Assembly (NCBI GenBank): GCA_028287305.1
Contig: JAQBPX010000028.1
Coordinates: forward strand, 62,001-126,000
Reading direction: 5' to 3'
DNA length: 64,000 nucleotides
From: Gemmatimonadota bacterium
GTDB taxonomy: Bacteria; Gemmatimonadota; Gemmatimonadetes; Gemmatimonadales; Gemmatimonadaceae
Both the position numbers and the translations under genes were made by a program. This document shows positions 8,968 through 19,591 of this stretch, in pieces. Position 1 is the first letter of the stretch, and each line of letters opens with the position of its first letter. The notes below the pieces were generated by a model. The model did no database searches. It saw only the letters and a list, made by a program, of their open reading frames with translations, and was not told the DNA's origin.

Positions 8968-9455
8968 GGCGTGTAGGACTGGATGATCCCGCCGCGCGTC
9001 ATGCGCACGCGCCGCGAGAAGCCGTTGGACGAGAAGAGGATGTTCAGCGTGTCCGTCGCATATCCGCTGGGCATGATCTCCAGCAGCGGGTCGGTGGCGC
9101 GCGAGAAGCTGATGTTCGACGACGTGAGATTGAAGCCGGAATTGCCGCTGAAGCCCACGCGACGATAGACGGTGCCGGCGCGGTCGCGGATCTGCAGCTG
9201 CAGCGCGGACGACACCCACTTGATCTGCACCGGCTTGCGACTCCGCCCGGCGAGCGCGAATGCGAACTGCAGGTTCTGCTCGACTGCCGATGCCGCCTTC
9301 TGCACCCGCGTGTGCGTATTCTGCTTGCTGATCGCGCCGATGGAAATCGTCGCCATCACGCCCGCGACGGTGAGCACGAGGATCAATTCGATGATTGTAA
9401 AGCCGGCGAGCGACCCCAGGTGGGACCTGCGGGGACGCTGATACGTGCTATTCAT
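8964..9455 (-). CDS. FimT/GspH family pseudopilin
   Basis: A 163-residue pseudopilin with an 18-residue basic leader ending at Gly, then FTIIELILVLTVAGVMATISIG with Glu5; the globular part shows the GspH/FimT pattern (QNLQFAFALAGRSRKPVQIKW ...). In some species FimT binds DNA for uptake; the Arg/Lys-rich stretch AGRSRKPVQ and the C-terminal RRVRMTRGG are compatible but not proof. I chose the ATG at 9455; a GTG further upstream (9551) would add a non-pilin N-terminus. First gene of the operon. No major pilin, PilY1 or assembly ATPase is in the window. Confidence 0.82.
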   Translation of the reverse strand: MNSTYQRPRRSHLGSLAGFTIIELILVLTVAGVMATISIGAISKQNTHTRVQKAASAVEQNLQFAFALAGRSRKPVQIKWVSSALQLQIRDRAGTVYRRVGFSGNSGFNLTSSNISFSRATDPLLEIMPSGYATDTLNILFSSNGFSRRVRMTRGGIIQSYTP

Positions 9456-9655
9456 GTATGCCTGGGGTGGCAAGGAGTGAACCGGGCATGGCTGTAGTGC
9501 GAAAGACCCGTGACAGCAACGACTTACGGCCTTCCACCAGCCCCTGTTCACTGGACGAGCTGTTTATTCTGATGCAACATGACTCAATTATTGCAAATCG
9601 CGGTGACGCCCGTCACCCGCACTAGCTTTCCCTCACTCTCGCCGGGTGATGCTTT
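9456..9655. other. Spacer between divergent pilin and beta-oxidation operons
   Basis: 200 bp with no convincing gene. It is less GC-rich around 9560-9600 (TTTATTCTGATGCAACATGACTC), the likely promoter zone for one or both operons. No clear -35/-10 pair or palindrome could be assigned by eye. Confidence 0.4.
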
Positions 9656-11989
9656 GTGACTTCCGTTGACCTTCCGGGCGTGTCGCGCCCTGATCTCTCC
9701 CCGGGCCGCACACTGCGGACCCGCATCCGCAAGCTCGGCGTGGTCGGCGCCGGCACCATGGGCAACGGCATCGCTGCCCTCGCCGCCTCCGCCGGCGTTC
9801 CGGTGGTGCTGCTCGACATCCCCGGTCCCGAGGGCGACCGCAACGCGCCGGCGAAGGGAGGGCTCGATCGCGCGAGGAAGTCGAAGCCCGCGGCGTTCAT
9901 GGATCCCGACCGCGCGCAACTCGTTCGCATCGGCAACACCGAGGACGACCTGGAGTTGCTCTCCGACTGCGACCTCGTGATCGAGGCGATCATCGAGCAG
10001 CTCGAGCCCAAGCGCGCACTCTACGAGCGACTCGAGAAGGTGCTTCCACCCACCGCGATCGTCGCGAGCAACACGAGCGGCATCCCGATGCACATGCTCG
10101 TCGAGGGGCGCAGCGAGCGCTTCGCGCAGCGCTTCGTGGGCATGCACTTCTTCAACCCGCCGCGCTACCTGCACCTGCTTGAAATCATACCCACCGGGCT
10201 GACCTCCTCCGACGTGCTTGCAGAGGTGCGCCGCTTCAGCGAGCGCACCTTCGGAAAGGGCATCGTGGTCGCCAAGGACGTCCCCGGATTCGTGGCCAAC
10301 CGGCTCGGCGTCTACGGGATGGTGCTCGCGATGCGGCTGATGGAGCAGTACGACCTCACCATCGACGAAACCGACTTCCTCCTCGGCACCCTCACCGGGC
10401 GCGCGAAGAGTGCGGTGTTCCGCACTGCCGACCTCTCGGGCGTGGACGTCATCTGGCACGTGACCAGGGGGCTCGCGCAGACCACGGGCGAGGACTTCGC
10501 GCTCCCCGCATGGGTGAACACGCTCGTCGAAACCAAGCGCCTTGGCGAGAAGACCGGCGCGGGCTTCTACAAGAAGGTCGGAAAGGAGATCCAGGTACTC
10601 GACTGGAAGAACGACACGTACGCCGCGTCGAGGAAGCCCGAGGCGCCGGAGCTCGAGAAGCTGCAGCGCAAGCCGCTCGCCGAGCGACTGGCTGCGGTGA
10701 AGTCGATGGAAGGGAAGTACGGCGACTTCACGCGCGAGATGCTGCTGCGCTTTTCCCACTACGTGCTGGAGCGTGCCGACGAGATCGCGTACGACCTCGC
10801 CAGCGTGGACCAGGCGATGGAGTGGGGCTACGCCTGGGAGGCGGGTCCCGTGAAGCAGGTGGACCTGCTCGGCGTGGAGTTCGTGCGCGAAGGCTTCGCG
10901 AAGCTCGGGCTCAGCGAACCGAGGCTGCTGTCGCAGGTGCATGCCGCCGTGTCGCAGGGAGCGGCCGCGGGGAGTGCGCCGAGCGGGCAGCTCAAGCTCG
11001 ACGACCTGCGCAAGCGCGGCGCGGTGATCGAGGAGACGAAGGACGCGGCCATCCTCGACCTGGGCAGCGACGTGCTGCTGCTCGAGTTCCGCAGCAAGAT
11101 GAATTCGCTGGGCGAGGGCGTGATCACCATGCTGCACAGGGCGCTGGAGCAGGTGGCCAGCGGCGGGTATGCAGGGCTCGTGATCGGCAACGACGATCCG
11201 CGCACCTTCACCGCGGGCGCGGACCTCTTCCAGGTTGCAGCGGTGGTGCAGGCGGGCGAATGGAAGAAGCTCGACGCGGCCATCAAGGCGTTCCAGGACA
11301 CCTCGATGGCGCTGCGCGCGGCGCCCTTCCCCGTGGTGATCGCGCCCTTCGGGCTCACGCTCGGAGGCGGCTGCGAGTTCACGCTGCATGCCGATCGCGT
11401 GCAGTCGCATGCGGAGTTGTATTGCGGCCTCGTCGAGGTGGGCGTCGGGTTGATCCCCGGTGGCGGCGGCACCAAGGAGCTGCTGTTCCGCTTCACGCAG
11501 GAGCTGGCGCCGTACGACGAGGCCGACCCGTTCGAGGGCGTGAAGCGCGCGTTCAAGCTGATCGCGATGGCCGCCACGAGCACGAGCGCGCTCGAGGCGC
11601 GGAAGATGGGCTTCCTCCGCGAGGGCGATCGCATCTCGATGAACCGCGACCTGCTGATCGGCGACGCGAAGCAGCGCGTGCTCGACCTGGCCCCGGACTA
11701 CGTGACCCCGCAGCCGCGCACGATCGTCGCGCTTGGCCGCGAGGGCGTGGGCAACCTCGACTACGCCGCGTGGGCGATGAAGGAGGGCGGCTATGCGAGC
11801 GCGCACGACGTGAAGCTCGCGCACGAGGTGGCCTACGTCCTCTGTGGCGGTGATGGCCCGAGCCGCGTGGTCACGGAGCAGGACATTCTCGACCTGGAGC
11901 GCGACGCGTTCCTGCGACTCCTCGGCACCAGGGAGACGCAGGAGCGGATCGCGTTCACGCTGAAGACCGGCAAGCCCCTGAGGAACTGA
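9656..11989 (+). CDS. fadN: 3-hydroxyacyl-CoA dehydrogenase / enoyl-CoA hydratase, FadN-like
   Basis: A 777-residue bifunctional beta-oxidation enzyme. The NAD-binding domain comes first (GAGTMGNGIA from residue 31), with VGMHFFNPPRYLHL carrying catalytic His164, then the 3HCDH C-terminal domains to about residue 430. The enoyl-CoA hydratase/isomerase domain is C-terminal (about 470-680: FTAGADLF, GLTLGGGCEFTLHADR, GLIPGGGGTKEL). This order, dehydrogenase before hydratase, is that of Bacillus FadN and the reverse of E. coli FadB. The thiolase gene starts 3 bp after the stop, as in fadNA operons. The GTG start has no obvious ribosome-binding site; a slightly later start cannot be excluded. Confidence 0.93.
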   Translation: MTSVDLPGVSRPDLSPGRTLRTRIRKLGVVGAGTMGNGIAALAASAGVPVVLLDIPGPEGDRNAPAKGGLDRARKSKPAAFMDPDRAQLVRIGNTEDDLELLSDCDLVIEAIIEQLEPKRALYERLEKVLPPTAIVASNTSGIPMHMLVEGRSERFAQRFVGMHFFNPPRYLHLLEIIPTGLTSSDVLAEVRRFSERTFGKGIVVAKDVPGFVANRLGVYGMVLAMRLMEQYDLTIDETDFLLGTLTGRAKSAVFRTADLSGVDVIWHVTRGLAQTTGEDFALPAWVNTLVETKRLGEKTGAGFYKKVGKEIQVLDWKNDTYAASRKPEAPELEKLQRKPLAERLAAVKSMEGKYGDFTREMLLRFSHYVLERADEIAYDLASVDQAMEWGYAWEAGPVKQVDLLGVEFVREGFAKLGLSEPRLLSQVHAAVSQGAAAGSAPSGQLKLDDLRKRGAVIEETKDAAILDLGSDVLLLEFRSKMNSLGEGVITMLHRALEQVASGGYAGLVIGNDDPRTFTAGADLFQVAAVVQAGEWKKLDAAIKAFQDTSMALRAAPFPVVIAPFGLTLGGGCEFTLHADRVQSHAELYCGLVEVGVGLIPGGGGTKELLFRFTQELAPYDEADPFEGVKRAFKLIAMAATSTSALEARKMGFLREGDRISMNRDLLIGDAKQRVLDLAPDYVTPQPRTIVALGREGVGNLDYAAWAMKEGGYASAHDVKLAHEVAYVLCGGDGPSRVVTEQDILDLERDAFLRLLGTRETQERIAFTLKTGKPLRN

Positions 11990-11992
11990 GCA

Positions 11993-13162
<1,170 letters not shown>

Positions 13163-13178
13163 TGCCGCGGCCGCAGCC

Positions 13179-13931
13179 CTACTGGTGCGACGGCGAACCC
13201 TCGAACACCTGCTCCTGGTCGAGCAGGAAGAGCGCGCTCTTCACGTCGAGGGCCACATTGCGGAAGCGGTCCGCATTCGCGCGCGGCACCGACACCCGGC
13301 TGAAGAGGATCACGGCGAACAGGTCGCCGGTGCGCAGCGAGCCGCCGAAGCCGATCACCGACCGGATGCCGTGCGGCACCACGAATTCCTTCTGCGCCGG
13401 GATGTACGGGCTGCCCAGCGCCTCCTCCACGTGGAAGATGCCGTAGGTCCGGTCGAAGCGCTCGCCCACGATCGTGCCCTCGTTCGGCTGCACCAGGTCG
13501 GCGAGGTCGAGGCCGAACTGCCGCACAAGCTGCGCAATCATCGGGGCCTGTTCCACGAGCTGGGGCGTGGGCAGCGGGATGGCCTGGTGTCCCTGGGATG
13601 AGCGGCGGTCGTTCCACGCTTCCTCGTCCCCCGCGGTGCCGATGAGCGTGAGGCACTTCATGCTGCTGGCGATGTTCGAGCCCTGCTCGAAGCTGCGCGA
13701 CGCGAATGCCTTCAGGTCGCGCGGCAGCCGGCTGTACGGTTGCGTGCAGTAGAAGCGCACGAGCGCGCACTGCCGCGAATCATCGGCCGTGTTGCGGAAG
13801 CCGTCGTAGAGGATCCGGCAGGCGCGGCGCGCGGCGTCCTCCACCGTGGGTGCGCCGAGCATGCCTCGTCGCATCTCCCCGCCACAGCGAAGCATGTCGG
13901 CCAGCTCGAACCGCGAAATGTCGTAGGGCAT
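13179..13931 (-). CDS. GAF-like sensory domain protein
   Basis: A 250-residue soluble protein with no catalytic motif. The C-terminal half (HGIRSVIGFGGSLRTGDLFAVILFSRVSV) resembles the GAF-like module I associate with the N-termini of myxobacterial and cyanobacterial sensor proteins; here it stands alone. The start MPYDISRFELADMLRC at 13931 is chosen because a TANNNT-like CATCCT lies six bases upstream; the frame remains open further but has no conserved look. It sits 25 bp downstream of the APH-kinase gene on the same strand, so it may be co-transcribed as well as having its own promoter. The ligand and partner are unknown. Confidence 0.6.
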   Translation of the reverse strand: MPYDISRFELADMLRCGGEMRRGMLGAPTVEDAARRACRILYDGFRNTADDSRQCALVRFYCTQPYSRLPRDLKAFASRSFEQGSNIASSMKCLTLIGTAGDEEAWNDRRSSQGHQAIPLPTPQLVEQAPMIAQLVRQFGLDLADLVQPNEGTIVGERFDRTYGIFHVEEALGSPYIPAQKEFVVPHGIRSVIGFGGSLRTGDLFAVILFSRVSVPRANADRFRNVALDVKSALFLLDQEQVFEGSPSHQ

Positions 13932-13937
13932 TCGTGA

Positions 13938-13943
13938 AGGATG
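13938..13943 (-). promoter_or_regulatory. -10-like box before GAF-like gene
   Basis: CATCCT followed by six bases (TCACGA) and the ATG; no Shine-Dalgarno. It decides the start at 13931. Confidence 0.4.
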
Positions 13944-13956
13944 GAGTGGCCCGGTG

Positions 13957-14986
<1,030 letters not shown>

Positions 14987-15006
<20 letters not shown>

Positions 15007-16180
15007 AGGCCTTGAGCATGCGCTTCGCCACCACCGTCTTGTGCACCTCGTCCGGCCCGTCGTAGATGCGCGCCGCGCGCTCGTGGCGATACCAGAAGGC
15101 GAGCGGCGTGTCGTCGGTCACGCCGAGTGCGCCGTGCACCTGGATGGCGCGATCCAGCACGCGCTGCAGCACGCCGGCCACGAAGAACTTGAGGGTGCTC
15201 ACGGCGTCGCGCGACGCGTGCACGCCATTCGCGTCGATCTGCTGCGCCGCATCGAGCACCAGCAGTCGCGCCGCATCCACCTCGGCGCGGCTGTCGGCGA
15301 GCATGTGCTGCACCGCCTGCTGCTCGGCGAGCGGATGGCCGGGGGAGAGCTCGCGCGACACCGCGTAGCGGCACGAGAGGTCGATGGCGCGCTCGCAGAT
15401 GCCCAGCCAGCGCATGCCGTGGTGGATGCGGCCCGGGCCCAGTCGCTCCTGCGCGAGCGCGAATCCTGCGCCCTCGTCGCCGATGCGATTCGTCACCGGC
15501 ACGCGCACGCCGTCGAAGCGCATCTCGGAGTGCGTGGGCCAGCCGTCGCCGGCATGTCCCATCACGGAGATGTTGCGCACGCGCGTCACCCCCGGCGCGT
15601 CCATGGGCACGATCACCTGCGACGCGCGCGCATGCGGCGGCGCATCGGGATCCGTGACGACCATGATGATGGTGAACGCCGCGCCATCCGCTCCGGAGGT
15701 GAACCACTTGTGCCCGTCTATCACGTAGTCGTCGCCGTCACGAATGGCGCGCGAGGACATGAACACCGGATTCGACCCGGCGTGCCCGGGCTCCGTCATT
15801 GCGAAGCAGCTCCGGATGTCACCACGCGCGAGGGGCTCGAGCCACTGGACCTTCTGCGCCGCGCTCCCGTGCGCGTGCAGCAGTTCCATGTTGCCGGAGT
15901 CGGGCGCCTGGCAATTGAACACATAGTGCCCGAAGGGACTCTGGCCGAGCGCCTCGCCAACGCGAGCAAAGGTGAGGAAGGGCAGCTCGAGGCCGCCGAG
16001 CGAGCGCGGCACCTGTGGAGCCCACAGCCCGAGCGACTTCACCTCGGCGCGCAGTGCGTCGAGTCGCGGCTGCACCTCGCGAAACGGCAGGGTGATGAAG
16101 TCGCGCTCGAGGGTCGCGTCGAGCAGGCGCTCGCTCACGAACGCCCGGATGCGGGCGAGCGCGTCAGATGGTGTATCCAC
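14987..16180 (-). CDS. Acyl-CoA dehydrogenase, ACAD10/11 subfamily
   Basis: A 397-residue flavoprotein with the family's FAMTEPGHAGSNP and QVHGALGVTDDTPLAFWYR motifs. At the position of the MCAD catalytic Glu the protein has IYDGPDEVHK, that is Asp374. The YDGPDEVH/ADGPDEVH signature marks the ACAD10/11-LvaC group, which acts on phosphorylated 4-hydroxyacyl-CoA rather than performing plain alpha,beta-dehydrogenation (established for relatives). The GTG start at 16180 gives the normal family length and overlaps the SDR stop by 17 bp; a longer in-frame start at 16270 would only add antisense-like sequence. Confidence 0.9.
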
Positions 16181-16928
16181 CGTCCACCATGTATGTGCCA
16201 CCCGTGCAGAAGGAGCTCGCGTCGCTGGCGAGGAAGAGCGCCATGCCGGCCACGTCATCGGGCTGCGCAAGCTGCGGGAGTGGCTGCTTGCGTTGCACTC
16301 CCTTGAGCAGCTTCTCGTCCTTCCAGAGGGCGGAGCTGAAGTCCGTCTGGATGAGGCCCGGGCAGATGGCGTTCACGCGAACCTTCTGCGGCCCCCACTC
16401 CTTCGCGAGCACCCTGGTGAGCGACAGCAGTGCTGCCTTGCTCATGCTGTAGATGCCCAGGTAGGGCTCCGGCGACACGCCACCGATGCTCGAGATGTTG
16501 ATGATCGAGCCGCCGCCGCGCGCGACCATGAGCGGATACGCACGCTTGGCGATCTCGAAGGGGCCCTTCACGTTCACGGCCATGATCTTGTCGAACGCGC
16601 CCTCGTCCGTCTCGAGCGCCGGGCCGAAGACGGGATTCACCGCGGCGTTGTTGACCACGATGTCCACGCCGCCACAGAGGCTCGCCACCTGGTCCACCAG
16701 CGCGCGCGCCTCCTCCATGCGCCCCACGTTCGCCGGGACTCCGTCGGCCCGGAGTCCGTCGGCCCGGAGGGCCTCCACCACTGCGGCCACGGCGTCGGCC
16801 TTGCGGCTGCAGACCACCACGCGTGCGCCGGCTCGCGCGAACTGGGTGGCGATCGCGAGGCCGATGCCGCGCGTGCCCCCGGTGACGAGGGCGACCTTTC
16901 CGGCGAGGGACTGCGGGCTGGTTGTCAT
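16164..16928 (-). CDS. Short-chain dehydrogenase/reductase
   Basis: A 254-residue classical SDR: cofactor motif TGGTRGIG (16-23), NNAA (93-96), catalytic Ser in NISS, Tyr160 and Lys164 in YSMSK, and a C-terminal TGGTYMVDGGY. Probable role is oxidation or reduction of a hydroxyacyl/oxoacyl-CoA in the same pathway as the two genes that overlap downstream. A 15-bp exact direct duplication (about 16740-16769) repeats LRADG at residues 54-63. The ATG at 16928 starts just before the Rossmann strand; it lies 22 bp after the M24 gene, so the genes 18411-13957 may form one transcript. Confidence 0.9.
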   Translation of the reverse strand: MTTSPQSLAGKVALVTGGTRGIGLAIATQFARAGARVVVCSRKADAVAAVVEALRADGLRADGVPANVGRMEEARALVDQVASLCGGVDIVVNNAAVNPVFGPALETDEGAFDKIMAVNVKGPFEIAKRAYPLMVARGGGSIINISSIGGVSPEPYLGIYSMSKAALLSLTRVLAKEWGPQKVRVNAICPGLIQTDFSSALWKDEKLLKGVQRKQPLPQLAQPDDVAGMALFLASDASSFCTGGTYMVDGGYTI

Positions 16929-16950
16929 CGAGGGGTGGTGGGAGGGCGGG

Positions 16951-18411
16951 CTAGTGCTCCGGAGGATAACTCCGCACGAGCGCCGCGTCACGCTTCGCGG
17001 GCCCCGTGAAGGGCTGGCGCATGAGCGCCTCGATCTCGGCCATCTCCCGCGGGGCCTTCGAGAGCCACTCCGCGCCCTGCGCCGTGATCGCGTAGTCATC
17101 CTCGATGCGCACGCCCATGTCGCGATACCTGTTCACCGCCGGCGCGAGCTTCGCCCGCAGCGAGCGATTGGCGGGCGTGTCGGGCAGGTAGTCGAGTGCA
17201 TCGGCCCGCACGTAGATGCCGGGCTCGATGGTGAACGCCGAGCCCAGGTTGATCCGGCCGTCGCTGGTCCACGGATTCGGGTCGTGGACCTCGAGCCCGA
17301 TCCCGTGACCCAGCCCGTGCATGTAGAAGAGCCGCGACTGGCGACACTGCCGCTGCGGCGCGCACTCGTACGTGGCCGTCGGTGACTCGATGAGGCCAAG
17401 TCGCGTGAGGCCGGCGGAGAGTGTCGCGGTGGCGGCAGAGTCCACCGTGCGCCACTGTGCGCCCGGCTTCGCCTGCGCCTCGGCCGCGGCCTGCGTGGCG
17501 CGCACGATCTCGTAGAGCGCGCGCTGGAGTGGCGAGTACGTGCCGCTTGCGGGCACCGTGCGCGTGACGTCGGCGGCGTATCCCTGATAGGACGCGCCGA
17601 TGTCCATCACCACCAGGTCGTTGCGGCCGATCACGCGGTCGTCGGTGTTGTAGTGCAGCGTGGTGCCGTTCGGGCCCGAGCCCACGATCGTGGAGAACGA
17701 AGGACGGTCGGCGCCGTTGCGACGGAAGGTGTACTCGATCAGCGCCTGCAGCTCGAACTCGTTCATCCCGGGCTCGATGGCCGCCATCGCCTCGCGCTGC
17801 GCGCGGACGGTGATGTCGATCGACTTCCGCAGGAGGGCGAGCTCCGCCGGGGAATGCGCGCTGCGGAGGGCGCCGAGCATCGCGTTCGCGCTGCGAACCA
17901 CCAGCCCGGCGTGTCGCGACACAACGGCGTCGGCGAACTGCTGGTCGGCGCTCTTCACCGGCGCGCTGCCGCTCATCTCGCCGGCAATGAGCAGCGGCAC
18001 GGAGGCCTGCAGCAGCGAGTCGAGGGTGACGTCGAGCGCCGAGCGGTCGCGACCGGCAACTCCCGTAGCGGCTTCAACACGATCGGCGCCGAGCCGCGTA
18101 CCGGTCCACGTTTCGCGCGCCGGGTCGCGGGCAATCACGAACAGCAGCTGGCGCACTTGCCCGCCCTGCTTCGAGAACACGAGCGCGGCGTCGGCCTCGG
18201 AGCGAAGGCCCGTGAGGAAGTAGAGCTGCGGGGACTGGACGAACGCCTCGTAGTCGTGCGGCGGCTCGGGCGCGCCGAGCACCACCGTCACCGAGGGATC
18301 GGGCAGCTTCGCCACGAATGCGTCGCGACGCTGCTGGTACTCGGCGCGAGAGACTTGTGCGGCGGCGGAAGTGCCCAGCATCGCTGCAAGGATGAGTGCA
18401 CGCGTGATCAT
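16951..18411 (-). CDS. Exported M24 family Xaa-Pro aminopeptidase-like protein
   Basis: A 486-residue dimetal peptidase with a signal peptide (MITRALILAAMLGTSAAAQ). The five metal ligands of the pita-bread fold are present: Asp270 (MDIGASY), Asp281 (ADVTRTV), His369 (HGLGHGIGLEVHD), Glu396 (IEPGIYV) and Glu437 (VRIEDDY). The N-terminal creatinase-like domain is about residues 20-180. It probably removes N-terminal residues before proline from peptides in the periplasm. A paralogue lies at 53941-55413. Upstream the sequence CCTTTAAAAGG (18421-18431) is a near-perfect small palindrome that could be an operator or part of the promoter. Confidence 0.92.
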   Translation of the reverse strand: MITRALILAAMLGTSAAAQVSRAEYQQRRDAFVAKLPDPSVTVVLGAPEPPHDYEAFVQSPQLYFLTGLRSEADAALVFSKQGGQVRQLLFVIARDPARETWTGTRLGADRVEAATGVAGRDRSALDVTLDSLLQASVPLLIAGEMSGSAPVKSADQQFADAVVSRHAGLVVRSANAMLGALRSAHSPAELALLRKSIDITVRAQREAMAAIEPGMNEFELQALIEYTFRRNGADRPSFSTIVGSGPNGTTLHYNTDDRVIGRNDLVVMDIGASYQGYAADVTRTVPASGTYSPLQRALYEIVRATQAAAEAQAKPGAQWRTVDSAATATLSAGLTRLGLIESPTATYECAPQRQCRQSRLFYMHGLGHGIGLEVHDPNPWTSDGRINLGSAFTIEPGIYVRADALDYLPDTPANRSLRAKLAPAVNRYRDMGVRIEDDYAITAQGAEWLSKAPREMAEIEALMRQPFTGPAKRDAALVRSYPPEH

Positions 18412-18469
18412 TCGGATTGCCCTTTAAAAGGGGGAGGCCCTCAGGCCCGCAGGCCCGCTAGCCGGAGCG

Positions 18470-19579
18470 TTAGAAGTTCAAGCCGACCCGAACAGCCCAC
18501 TCACGGTAGGCGTTCGGCGAGATCTCGCTCGGCTTGATCTCCGAGCGGCCGCCCCAGAACACGTTCGTGTACGCAACGGGAATTCCCGCCTCGACCAGGT
18601 GCTCGTCGATGGCCCGCTTGTGCGCGAGCACCACGTCCTTCTCGGTGCCGTGCGCCACCGCCATGATGTTCACGTCGGCGAACTCGGGACCGCCCTCGCG
18701 CCAGTACGCGTGCGTGAGGACGTGGTGGCGCCCCACCTCGCGCCCCGCCTCGATCTCGCGGCCCACCGGCACGCGCCAGTGAAAGAGCGCGTTGTAGCGC
18801 GTGACGCGCGCGCCGGTGCTCGATGGCTTCACGTGCTCGAGAAAGGTGGAGAAGCGCCCGATCACGCCGCGCTCGGCGAGTGACCGGCCCACGCGCAGGA
18901 ACTCCTCACGGGTCACGCCTGCTTCCGTCGCACGAATGGTCCATGGGTCGGCGCCGATCTCGGCCACGGTGAACTCGCGCTTCAATGCCTCGAGCACCTG
19001 CCAGTCGAGCGCGCCCAGCTCCACGATGTTGGTGTCGATCACCTGCCCGGGCTCGTCGGTGCGGCTGCCGGCCTCCATCCCGCGGCGGCGCACATGTCCC
19101 ACGCCCAGGGCGAAGAGGCGCTTCGCGGGCATGGTGCGATACGCGGTCGCCCCGATCTTCTCCATGAGGAAGTCGCAGTGCGCAGCCATCGAAGAGCCCT
19201 GCGGCACCTTCAGCGTGGTCCAGAGCCGGTAGGCCGAGCCGGGGGTCTCCGCATCGGTGGAGCGGATCACCACGTGCCCGGAAAACGGATCTTCCTTCGA
19301 CAGGTACTCGAAGCCGGCGTCGAGCTTCTCGGGAGCGATCTTCCACGCCACGAGCGCGCCGGGCGCGAGGTTGGTGGCCATCAGCGTCTGGCGAATGCGC
19401 CGGATCGTGCCCGACGCGAGCATCGCGCGAAGGCGCTCGTGCACGGTCTCGACCGGCACCCCGGCGAGCGCGGCGATCTCGGCGAACGGCTCCTCGAGGA
19501 ATCCCTGGATGCGGTCCTCGGAGACGGCGAGGATGCTCGCGTTCACCGGGTCAGCGATGTCGGTGGGAATGGTCAGCAC
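18470..19579 (-). CDS. Two-module Lrp/AsnC-fold protein resembling AhbA-AhbB siroheme decarboxylase
   Basis: A 369-residue protein built of two similar halves, each an HTH followed by an AsnC-like ligand domain (first HTH about 25-65, second about 200-250). Motifs such as TRYNALFHWRVP and LVAWKIAP match the YxANAMxVWxVP pattern of AhbA/AhbB/NirD-type siroheme decarboxylases rather than ordinary Lrp regulators. AhbA and AhbB are normally separate subunits of about 150-170 residues; here they appear fused. No heme or cytochrome cd1 genes are nearby, so the function is unresolved: decarboxylase-like enzyme or regulator. The GTG start follows a clear TAGATT box at six bases. Confidence 0.65.
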   Translation of the reverse strand: MLTIPTDIADPVNASILAVSEDRIQGFLEEPFAEIAALAGVPVETVHERLRAMLASGTIRRIRQTLMATNLAPGALVAWKIAPEKLDAGFEYLSKEDPFSGHVVIRSTDAETPGSAYRLWTTLKVPQGSSMAAHCDFLMEKIGATAYRTMPAKRLFALGVGHVRRRGMEAGSRTDEPGQVIDTNIVELGALDWQVLEALKREFTVAEIGADPWTIRATEAGVTREEFLRVGRSLAERGVIGRFSTFLEHVKPSSTGARVTRYNALFHWRVPVGREIEAGREVGRHHVLTHAYWREGGPEFADVNIMAVAHGTEKDVVLAHKRAIDEHLVEAGIPVAYTNVFWGGRSEIKPSEISPNAYREWAVRVGLNF

Positions 19580-19585
19580 CCCCGA

Positions 19586-19591
19586 AATCTA
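19586..19591 (-). promoter_or_regulatory. -10 box before the AhbA/B-like gene
   Basis: TAGATT, six bases (TCGGGG), then the GTG start at 19579. It overlaps the stop codon of the PAS kinase gene, so this gene can be expressed separately from its upstream neighbour, probably as a leaderless mRNA. Confidence 0.5.

Noticed and set aside
6512-9455. Type II secretion pseudopilin operon
   Set aside because: The order FimT-PilV-PilW-PilX and the PilX N-terminus fit type IV minor pilins better; no Gsp core genes are present.
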